Shown: positions 1 to 5,175 of the stretch, piece by piece
How positions within the stretch are numbered: the stretch's first letter is position 1
How the letters are laid out: the number at the start of each line of letters is the position of its first letter
Origin: Spirochaetia bacterium
GTDB lineage: Bacteria; Spirochaetota; Spirochaetia; JABMQR01
Length of the DNA stretch: 5,175 nucleotides
Assembly: GCA_016784705.1 (NCBI GenBank)
Contig: JADHUD010000193.1
Span: 1 to 5,175 of the forward strand
Reading direction: 5' to 3'
Program-made: the position numbers and the translations under genes
Notes under the pieces: generated by a model
Databases searched by the model: none
Told to the model about the DNA's origin: nothing
What the model saw: the letters and a program-made list of their open reading frames with translations, nothing else

Positions 1-3000
1 ACCTGACAATAGCTGCTCTGCGGTCGATTCTCTACTATGAGAAATATGTAGTTACCAACCCGGGCGATACTGACCTCAAAGAACGGCAGATGCTGACTGA
101 GGAAGAGTATTATGAAGCCCGTGAACGGTTTGGAGAAAACTTTTCGGCCGGTATCGGTGCCGAAGCAGTAAGTACTCTTCTTGAAAACCTTGACCTGGAG
201 GCGCTTTCTGCAGAACTCCGTGTCAAGATGCTTGAAAAGGGACCTAAGGCCGACAAGAGACTTCTGAAAAGAATTGAAGTAGTGGAAAATTTCCGGGATT
301 CAGGGAACAGACCTGAGTGGATGATACTCAGTATAATCCCTGTTATACCTCCGGAGCTGCGCCCGATGGTTCAGCTTGACGGCGGAAGATTTGCCACCTC
401 TGACTTGAATGATCTGTATCGCCGTGTGATAAACAGAAACAACAGACTGAAACGCCTTATGGCTCTCAATGCCCCTGATATAATAATACGAAACGAGAAA
501 CGTATGCTCCAGGAGGCTGTTGATGCACTGTTTGATAACTCCAAGAAAAAAAGAGTCGTAAAAGGAGCTTCAAACAGGCCGTTGAAATCCCTCTCAGATA
601 TGCTGAAAGGTAAACAAGGCCGATTCAGACAGAACCTGCTTGGAAAACGTGTTGATTACTCAGGACGTTCCGTTATTGTTGTAGGACCTGAATTAAGACT
701 CCATCAGTGCGGACTTCCTGCAAAGATGGCTCTGGAACTCTATAAACCCTTTATCATGAAAAAGCTTGTGCAGAAAGGTGTCGTCTATAACATAAAGAAA
801 GCAAAGAGTCTGGTAGAGCAGGAGACTCAGGAAGTATGGTCAATACTTGATGATGTGGTAAGAGAACATCCCATTCTTTTAAACCGTGCACCGACACTGC
901 ACCGGCTGGGAATTCAGGCATTTGAACCGGTACTTGTTGAAGGGAAAGCAATAAAACTCCACCCGCTTGTTTGTCATGCATATAATGCAGACTTTGATGG
1001 CGACCAGATGGCAGTTCACGTACCGCTTACCCAGGCGGCTCAAATTGAGTGCTGGACCTTGATGCTGTCTGCAAACAACCTTCTGGATCCTGCAAACGGA
1101 AAGCCGGTGGTATTTCCCTCTCAGGATATGGTTCTGGGTATTAATTATCTGACCAGAATTAAACCCGGAAGCAAGGGTGAAGGTAAATTTTTCGACAATA
1201 TAGATGAGATTTTCATGGCTATTGATGTCGGCTCTCTTGATTACAGCAGCAGGATCCGTTATCGGCTCACTGCCGATGAGGTGATTGAGACAAGTCCCGG
1301 CCGTGTTATTTTTAACGAAGAGATGCCTTCAGAAATACCGTTTCAGAATATCTGTTTTGGGGATAAGGAGCTGAGAGGGCTGGTAGGTGATACGCTTGCA
1401 AAACACAACTCTTCCATTGCTGTTAAAATGCTTGATTCAATCAAAGATATCGGATTTAAATATGCAACATTATTTGGTGCAACAATTGGAATAACCGATA
1501 TCATTATACCTGAAGAAAAGAAAACAATGATTAATGGAGCCAATGCTCAGGTAAAAACAATTCTTGATCAGTATCTTCAGGGACATATAACTCAGGAAGA
1601 ACGATATAACCGTGTTATTGAAGTATGGAGTAAGACCAATGAGGATCTTACAAATGTACTTATGGATATGCTGAAACTGGATCAGGGTGGATTCAATCCT
1701 GTCTATTTAATGGCCGACTCAGGTGCAAGGGGAAGCAGAACTCAGATCAGACAGCTCGGCGGTATGCGCGGACTTATGGCAAAACCATCAGGAGATATTA
1801 TTGAACTCCCGATCCGCTCAAACTTCAAGGAAGGACTCTCAATTATCGAGTTCTTTATTTCAACCAATGGCGCCCGAAAAGGTCTCGCGGATACTGCACT
1901 TAAAACGGCTGATGCCGGTTATCTTACCAGACGTCTTGTGGATATTGCTCAGGATGTGGTTATTAACGAAGATGACTGCGGCACAATAAATGGTATTGAA
2001 ATCAGGGCAATCAAAGATGGTGAGGAGATTGTAGAATCTCTGAAAGACAGAATAGAGGGACGATTTACCCTTGAAAGAGTTAAACATCCTATTACCGGTG
2101 AAATTATTATTGATGTTAACGAAGAGATTACTGATGACGTTGCCGGAGAGATTGAACAGGCTGGTATAGAGTCTGTAAGAATACGAACGGTACTGACCTG
2201 CGAAGCCAAGCATGGTGTCTGTCAGCGATGCTACGGAAGAAACCTGGCAGTCAACAGAACGGTAGTAATTGGTGAGGCAGTTGGTATAATTGCAGCACAA
2301 TCTATCGGTCAGCCGGGAACACAGTTGACGATGAGAACTTTCCATATTGGCGGGGCGGCAACAAAGACCAGTGAAGAAAACAAAATAACCCTTGCATATC
2401 CGGTAATTGTAAACAGTATTACCGGAAATACGGTAAAAGTGAATGAAGACTCCATATTGTTTACCAGAAAAGGGTTTATTACCGTATCCAAGGTGCTCAG
2501 AACCATAGAGAAGAAAGAATATACCAAGGCTCTTGTGGAAGATGGGGAGAAAGTTGTTGTCGGAACCGTCCTTGCAGTAAACAAGGATAATGAAGAACTG
2601 CTTTCACGGGAAATCGCCTATGTCAGAATGTATGAGGGGAAAATCCTTCTCATCGCACAGGAACAGAAAATTGAGGTCAGGAATGGATCTGAACTGTTTA
2701 CTACAATCGGTGAATTAGTTCAGCCCGGTGATGCTATTGCATCATTTGACCCATTCTCAGAACCAATCATAGCTGAAAAAGAGGGTACTGTCCGATTTGT
2801 TGATATTTTACTCGGAACGACTTTGAAAGAAGAGGTTAATGAAGAGACGGGTAATGTCGAGAAAAAAATTACAGAGTACACCCTTGAAACGCTTCAACCG
2901 AGAATTGAGATTGTAGACGACGATGGCAACGAGGTGGCAACCTATTTTCTGCCGGGATCGTCATATGTGAATGTTGAAAATGGTACAGTGGTTAAAAAGG

Positions 3001-3914
3001 GTCGGATATTGGCAAAACTCCTGAAAGAGAGTGTTAAAACCCGTGATATTACCGGTGGTCTTCCCCGTGTAGGTGAATTGTTTGAAGCCAGACGGCCGAA
3101 AAACAAAGCCGTTCTTTCGCAGGTCGGCGGTATTGTCAGGTTCAGAGGTATTATCAAAGGACGCCGTCTATTGGTGGTAGAAGATGATTTCGGCGGCGAA
3201 TATAAGCACCTGGTTCCTATGGGTAAACACCTGCTGGTTCGTGATGGTGATGTAATTGAATCCGGTGAAAGGTTGTGCGAAGGAGCAATTGATCCGCATG
3301 ATATTCTTGAGATTTCAGGTGAGAATGAACTTCAGTCTTTTCTTGTAGATGAGGTTCAGGAGGTATACCGGCTCCAGGGTGTTGATATTAACGATAAACA
3401 CATTGGTGTTATTGTACGTCAGATGATGCGGAAGGTTGAAATTATCACCGTTGGTGATACCGGATTTATTTATGGCGAACAGGTAGACAAATATAAGTTT
3501 AATGCGGAGAATGAGAGGGTTCTCAATGCAGGTGGTCAGCCGGCTGTAGCGAAACCGCTGCTTTTGGGTATAACCAGGGCATCACTGAGTATCGACTCGT
3601 TTATTTCTGCTGCTTCATTCCAGGAAACCACAAAAGTCTTGACAAATGCAGCAATAGCGGGTAGAAGAGATGAACTGCGTGGTCTGAAAGAGAATGTAAT
3701 TATAGGTCATCTGATTCCTGCAGGTACAGGTATGAAGAAATATCGGAATATCCAGTTAGCTGAAGATTCAACGGCAGATTTGGATGTATCTGTCAAGACT
3801 GCAAAGGAAGAGAGGAAACGGGAGTTTGATGAGCTGGATATCCCTGATCTGGATTATGACGAGACTGATGAAGACGATATGAATTTTTTACTTGATGGTG
3901 AAACCGATAACTAG
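1..3914 (+). CDS. rpoC: DNA-directed RNA polymerase subunit beta' (5' partial)
   Basis: Beta' forms the catalytic centre of bacterial RNA polymerase with beta. The frame is open from base 3 (1303 codons to TAG at 3912); the first ATG at 90 is internal, because homologous sequence (SILYYEKYVV) precedes it. By alignment with remembered E. coli RpoC, about 130 N-terminal residues, including the first zinc ribbon, lie left of the window. Counting from base 3: switch-2 region RPLKSLSDMLKGKQGRF near 192; catalytic NADFDGD at 328-334 (bases 984-1004), with all three Mg-binding Asp; F-loop MADSGARGS near 570; bridge helix around 620-655; second zinc site complete, with Cys codons at 1977, 2199, 2220 and 2229; trigger loop MRTFHIGGAA from 777, with Arg778 and His781. 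About 220 residues are inserted in the trigger loop before TRDITGGLPR at 1013. The C-terminal KHIGVIVRQM and GLKENVIIGHLIPAGTG blocks are intact, followed by an acidic tail. No frameshift or missing key residue is seen. Confidence 0.99.
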   Translation, partial: LTIAALRSILYYEKYVVTNPGDTDLKERQMLTEEEYYEARERFGENFSAGIGAEAVSTLLENLDLEALSAELRVKMLEKGPKADKRLLKRIEVVENFRDSGNRPEWMILSIIPVIPPELRPMVQLDGGRFATSDLNDLYRRVINRNNRLKRLMALNAPDIIIRNEKRMLQEAVDALFDNSKKKRVVKGASNRPLKSLSDMLKGKQGRFRQNLLGKRVDYSGRSVIVVGPELRLHQCGLPAKMALELYKPFIMKKLVQKGVVYNIKKAKSLVEQETQEVWSILDDVVREHPILLNRAPTLHRLGIQAFEPVLVEGKAIKLHPLVCHAYNADFDGDQMAVHVPLTQAAQIECWTLMLSANNLLDPANGKPVVFPSQDMVLGINYLTRIKPGSKGEGKFFDNIDEIFMAIDVGSLDYSSRIRYRLTADEVIETSPGRVIFNEEMPSEIPFQNICFGDKELRGLVGDTLAKHNSSIAVKMLDSIKDIGFKYATLFGATIGITDIIIPEEKKTMINGANAQVKTILDQYLQGHITQEERYNRVIEVWSKTNEDLTNVLMDMLKLDQGGFNPVYLMADSGARGSRTQIRQLGGMRGLMAKPSGDIIELPIRSNFKEGLSIIEFFISTNGARKGLADTALKTADAGYLTRRLVDIAQDVVINEDDCGTINGIEIRAIKDGEEIVESLKDRIEGRFTLERVKHPITGEIIIDVNEEITDDVAGEIEQAGIESVRIRTVLTCEAKHGVCQRCYGRNLAVNRTVVIGEAVGIIAAQSIGQPGTQLTMRTFHIGGAATKTSEENKITLAYPVIVNSITGNTVKVNEDSILFTRKGFITVSKVLRTIEKKEYTKALVEDGEKVVVGTVLAVNKDNEELLSREIAYVRMYEGKILLIAQEQKIEVRNGSELFTTIGELVQPGDAIASFDPFSEPIIAEKEGTVRFVDILLGTTLKEEVNEETGNVEKKITEYTLETLQPRIEIVDDDGNEVATYFLPGSSYVNVENGTVVKKGRILAKLLKESVKTRDITGGLPRVGELFEARRPKNKAVLSQVGGIVRFRGIIKGRRLLVVEDDFGGEYKHLVPMGKHLLVRDGDVIESGERLCEGAIDPHDILEISGENELQSFLVDEVQEVYRLQGVDINDKHIGVIVRQMMRKVEIITVGDTGFIYGEQVDKYKFNAENERVLNAGGQPAVAKPLLLGITRASLSIDSFISAASFQETTKVLTNAAIAGRRDELRGLKENVIIGHLIPAGTGMKKYRNIQLAEDSTADLDVSVKTAKEERKREFDELDIPDLDYDETDEDDMNFLLDGETDN

Positions 3915-4039
3915 GTGAGTTGCAGAAATAATTTACCTAAGAAATGAATCGGAATCCATGCTGACGTCAAGTGTTTTAGATATAGAGGCAAAAAGTGTAC
4001 TCATGTTGCTTTTAGCTTCATGTAATTGAAATCTGTGAA

Positions 4040-4066
4040 TTGAAGTTCAGCAGATGTTACTATTAT
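4040..4066 (+). promoter_or_regulatory. weak sigma-70-like promoter candidate for rpsL-rpsG
   Basis: TTGAAG (4040-4045) and TATTAT (4061-4066) resemble -35 and -10 boxes, but the 15-base spacer is shorter than the usual 16-18. An overlapping TACTAT at 4058-4063 is another possible -10 box without a good partner. Transcription would start only about 15-20 bases before the rpsL start codon, close to the ribosome binding site. In A/T-rich sequence such matches arise by chance, so this is only a candidate. Confidence 0.2.
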
Positions 4067-4072
4067 GAGAAA

Positions 4073-4077
4073 GGGAG
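4073..4077 (+). promoter_or_regulatory. ribosome binding site of rpsL, wide spacing
   Basis: GGGAG is the only purine-rich Shine-Dalgarno-like stretch before rpsL. It sits 12 bases from the ATG at 4090, wider than the usual 5-9. The start is nevertheless secure: an in-frame TAG lies directly before the ATG (4087-4089), and MPTINQLIRKG is the standard S12 N-terminus. Confidence 0.6.
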
Positions 4078-4089
4078 TGTATCGAATAG

Positions 4090-4464
4090 ATGCCAACAAT
4101 TAACCAATTAATAAGAAAGGGCAGAAAAGCCCAGATAAAGAAAACAACTTCACCGGCTTTGGACAGCTGTCCCCAGAAACGCGGTGTTTGTACCCGTGTT
4201 ATGACTGTTACACCAAAAAAACCGAACTCAGCACTGCGAAAAGTTGCCAGAGTACGATTGTCTAATGGGATTGAGGTTACAGCTTATATTCCGGGTATCG
4301 GGCATAATCTTCAGGAGCACTCCGTAGTACTTCTGAGAGGCGGCAGGGTCAAAGACCTTCCCGGTGTACGGTATCATATCATTCGAGGTGCCAAGGATAC
4401 CCTTGGTGTGGATGATAGAAGAAAGGGAAGATCGAAATACGGTACGAAGAAACCGAAAGCATAG
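4090..4464 (+). CDS. rpsL: 30S ribosomal protein S12
   Basis: S12 sits at the decoding centre of the 30S subunit, contacts 16S rRNA near the A site and affects translational accuracy. The product is 124 residues, the same as E. coli S12, and aligns without gaps. Hallmarks are the N-terminal MPTINQLIRKG, the block CPQKRGVCTRV at 27-37, the loop TPKKPNSALRK at 41-51, the long GHNLQEHSVVLLRGG block at 71-85, KDLPGVRYH at 88-96, and the basic tail RSKYGTKKPKA. Lys43 and Lys88, where substitutions commonly give streptomycin resistance, are both Lys, the sensitive wild-type state. Asp89, the residue methylthiolated by RimO in E. coli, is present. An in-frame stop just before the ATG fixes the start. 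The gene is followed after 12 bases by rpsG and is surely cotranscribed with it. Confidence 0.99.
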   Translation: MPTINQLIRKGRKAQIKKTTSPALDSCPQKRGVCTRVMTVTPKKPNSALRKVARVRLSNGIEVTAYIPGIGHNLQEHSVVLLRGGRVKDLPGVRYHIIRGAKDTLGVDDRRKGRSKYGTKKPKA

Positions 4465-4476
4465 AGGTGGAGAGAA

Positions 4477-4947
4477 ATGGCAAGAAGAAAAGTTGCCCCG
4501 GTCAGGGAAGTGCTTCCGGATCCGCGGTATAACAGTATAGTTGTAGAAAAATTTATACGAAGAATGATGATTGATGGAAAGAAGTCAACCAGCACAAAGG
4601 CATTATACGATGCAATGGCTATTATGGGTGATAAATCCGGTGAAAACCCACTGGATGTATTTTTAAAAGCCCTTGATAATGTGAAGCCGGTTGTTGAGGT
4701 AAAGTCCCGCCGTGTCGGAGGCTCAACATATCAGGTGCCGATTGAGGTGCGTGAGAGTAGAAAAGAAGCACTGTCAATGCGCTGGATTATTCAGGCTGCA
4801 AGAAAAAGAAGCGGGAAATCAATGAGTGAAAATCTCTCTTCTGAATTACTTGATGCCTTTAATTCAACAGGCACAGCTTTTAAGAAGAAAGAAGATACTC
4901 ACAGAATGGCAGAAGCCAATAAGGCTTTCTCTCATTATCGGTGGTAG
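4477..4947 (+). CDS. rpsG: 30S ribosomal protein S7
   Basis: S7 is a primary 16S rRNA-binding protein that nucleates assembly of the 30S head (3' major domain) and lies near the mRNA exit channel and E site. The product is 156 residues, the usual length for forms ending at HYRW; E. coli K-12 S7 has an additional C-terminal tail. Visible family blocks are MARRKVAPVREVLPDPRYNS at the N-terminus, MIDGKKSTSTKALYDA at about 31-46, the central RRVGGSTYQVPIEVR near 78-92, the MRWIIQAARKR helix near 101-111, and MAEANKAFSHYRW at the end. GAGGTG (4464-4469) is a good Shine-Dalgarno seven bases from the ATG and overlaps the rpsL stop; the same frame has that stop (4462-4464) upstream, so this ATG is the first possible. 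No start of fusA or another gene follows within the window. Confidence 0.99.
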   Translation: MARRKVAPVREVLPDPRYNSIVVEKFIRRMMIDGKKSTSTKALYDAMAIMGDKSGENPLDVFLKALDNVKPVVEVKSRRVGGSTYQVPIEVRESRKEALSMRWIIQAARKRSGKSMSENLSSELLDAFNSTGTAFKKKEDTHRMAEANKAFSHYRW

Positions 4948-4949
4948 GT

Positions 4950-4977
4950 ATAAAAAAAACGGAGTTTTTTTTATTTT
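4950..4977 (+). terminator. candidate rpsG terminator: A-tract/T-tract hairpin
   Basis: Three bases after the rpsG stop, AT plus eight A and C (4950-4960) can pair with G, eight T and AT (4964-4974) around a GGA loop, giving an 11-bp stem with a single C-G pair, followed by TTT. The layout matches a Rho-independent terminator, and the symmetric A/T tracts could work on both strands. The stem is nearly all A-T and so weak; the stronger hairpin just downstream (4978-5014) may help. Whether it terminates transcription is inference. Confidence 0.4.
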
Positions 4978-5042
4978 GAAGTTTTCAGCTTAATGAAATT
5001 AAGCAGAAAACTTCACTGCTGGATTAAACGAAGTTTTGAAGT
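4957..5042 (+). repeat. tandem intergenic repeat, copy 1
   Basis: This 86-base segment recurs 125 bases further on with four substitutions (4987 A/G, 4994 T/A, 5030 G/A, 5039 A/C) and no gaps. It starts with AAACGGAG and eight T, then the long hairpin at 4978-5014, then the unpaired block ACTGCTGGATTAAAC (5015-5029), and ends in AAGTTTTG. It begins only 10 bases after the rpsG stop. I do not recognise the family. Confidence 0.9.
4978..5014 (+). other. long A/T-rich hairpin in repeat copy 1
   Basis: GAAGTTTTC (4978-4986) pairs with GAAAACTTC (5006-5014); after an A-A mismatch (4987/5005), GCTTAAT (4988-4994) pairs with ATTAAGC (4998-5004), leaving a GAA loop. T4977 and A5015 extend the base by one pair. 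Sixteen of seventeen stem positions pair within the 37 bases, too many for chance. No T-tract follows, so it is not a standard terminator by itself; it may stabilise the 3' end of the rpsG mRNA. Confidence 0.85.
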
Positions 5043-5053
5043 TTTGGAGTTTT
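5030..5053 (+). repeat. three tandem GRAGTTTT octamers
   Basis: GAAGTTTT, GAAGTTTT and GGAGTTTT lie head to tail at 5030, 5038 and 5046. The same octamer also occurs at 4961, 4978, 5086 and 5103, and its complement AAAACTYC at 5007, 5061 and 5132. The octamer is the arm of nearly every hairpin here, so several alternative pairings are possible. Confidence 0.8.
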
Positions 5054-5069
5054 CATTCTGAAAACTCCA
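5045..5069 (+). other. 11-bp perfect hairpin between the repeat copies
   Basis: TGGAGTTTTCA (5045-5055) is perfectly complementary to TGAAAACTCCA (5059-5069), with a TTC loop. It lies in the spacer between the 86-base copies and has no T-tract directly after it. Its 3' arm can also pair with GGAGTTTT at 5086-5093, so it could compete with formation of a downstream terminator. Confidence 0.8.
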
Positions 5070-5102
5070 CGACTAGCAAAGAAACGGAGTTTTTTTTATT
5101 TT
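5061..5102 (+). terminator. candidate Rho-independent terminator (alternative fold)
   Basis: AAAACTCC (5061-5068) can pair over 8 bp with GGAGTTTT (5086-5093) across a 17-base loop, with TTTTATTTT directly after the stem, the classic terminator arrangement. The 5' arm is shared with the perfect hairpin at 5045-5069, so the two cannot form together; the upstream hairpin is longer and forms first, so termination would need that hairpin to be blocked. A smaller local stem (5078-5084 and C5085 with G5089 and the T-tract, one G-T wobble) is a third option. Confidence 0.3.
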
Positions 5103-5167
5103 GAAGTTTTCGGCTTAAAGAAATTAAGCAGAAAACTTCACTGCTGGATTAAACAAAGTTTTGCAGT
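5082..5167 (+). repeat. tandem intergenic repeat, copy 2
   Basis: This is the second copy of the 86-base repeat, 82 of 86 identical to copy 1 and in the same orientation, with the same eight-T run, hairpin and ACTGCTGGATTAAAC block. It ends eight bases before the window edge, so it cannot be told whether a third hairpin spacer or further copies follow. Confidence 0.9.
5103..5139 (+). other. long A/T-rich hairpin in repeat copy 2
   Basis: GAAGTTTTC (5103-5111) pairs with GAAAACTTC (5131-5139), and GCTTAA (5113-5118) with TTAAGC (5124-5129), around the five-base loop AGAAA. The internal mismatch is G-A (5112/5130) instead of A-A. Of the two differences from copy 1, one falls in the mismatch and the other opens only the loop-closing pair, so the stem is kept. 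Confidence 0.85.
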
Positions 5168-5175
5168 ATGTTGAT

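Larger units (their letters stand above)
3915..4089 (+). other. rpoC-rpsL intergenic leader
   Basis: This 175-base A/T-rich gap separates rpoC from rpsL. I find no ORF, no tRNA and no strong hairpin with a T-tract, so nothing suggests that transcription ends after rpoC; read-through into rpsL-rpsG is likely. It contains an 8-base perfect palindrome, TGACGTCA (3962-3969), two ATTGAA words 14 bases apart (4025 and 4039), a weak promoter-like pair and the rpsL ribosome binding site. The gap is long for an operon and could hold a secondary promoter or a leader for translational control; this is inference. Confidence 0.6.

Noticed and set aside
90..92. ATG as the true start of rpoC
   Set aside because: Conserved RpoC sequence continues upstream in frame to the window edge, no Shine-Dalgarno precedes the ATG, and a start here would delete the N-terminal zinc and clamp regions.
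1723..1989. 88-codon plus-strand ORF in another frame of rpoC
   Set aside because: It overlaps the conserved F-loop and bridge-helix coding sequence in another frame and shows no family signature of its own.
1860..2345. 161-codon minus-strand ORF opposite rpoC
   Set aside because: It lies fully within a highly conserved rpoC segment (bridge helix to trigger loop), has no recognisable protein features and is an antisense shadow. The other minus-strand frames inside rpoC and across rpsL/rpsG are rejected for the same reason.
3962..3969. TGACGTCA palindrome as an operator
   Set aside because: A single 8-base palindrome in a 175-base gap has little statistical weight, and no promoter elements surround it in a convincing arrangement.
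4993..5061. 22-codon ORF (ATG at 4993, TGA at 5059) inside repeat copy 1
   Set aside because: The ATG lies in the hairpin loop region with no Shine-Dalgarno, and in copy 2 the start codon is AAG. The reading frame is explained by the repeat, not by a peptide.
4957..5175. Possible CRISPR array
   Set aside because: Only two copies are present, the 86-base repeat is far longer than CRISPR repeats, and the 39-base spacer between copies is itself a palindrome made of the same octamers. No cas genes are nearby.

Overview
This window is a conserved housekeeping block, the distal part of the RNA polymerase / ribosomal protein cluster, followed by an unusual AT-rich repeat region. All genes are on the + strand: rpoC (RNA polymerase beta', 5' end cut off by the window), rpsL (ribosomal protein S12) and rpsG (ribosomal protein S7).

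The protein sequences look bacterial and most like Spirochaetota. The RpoC wording (for example the stretches around KGASNRPLKS, ECWTLMLSA and VDKYKFNAEN) matches my memory of Treponema/Spirochaeta RpoC better than proteobacterial RpoC. RpoC also carries a large insertion in the trigger loop, as spirochaetes, Proteobacteria and Bacteroidetes do and Firmicutes do not. The order rpoC-rpsL-rpsG with no fusA start in the 228 bases after rpsG also fits spirochaetes. This assignment is made from memory, without a database search.

Layout: 1-3914 rpoC, with about 130 N-terminal codons missing to the left; 3915-4089 a 175-base gap with a weak promoter candidate and the rpsL ribosome binding site; 4090-4464 rpsL; a 12-base gap holding a good Shine-Dalgarno; 4477-4947 rpsG; 4948-5175 non-coding. 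That last region holds two tandem copies of an 86-base repeat (period 125 bases, 82 of 86 identical), several strong A/T-rich hairpins with three-base loops, and two T-tracts that may act as terminators. The second copy reaches almost to the window edge, so the array may continue.

The genes work together in basic gene expression: beta' forms the catalytic centre of RNA polymerase with beta, while S12 and S7 are small-subunit proteins at the decoding site and the mRNA exit/E-site side. No unknown protein system is visible. The part that known genes do not explain is the repeat and hairpin array after rpsG, including a possible pair of mutually exclusive stems resembling an attenuator.
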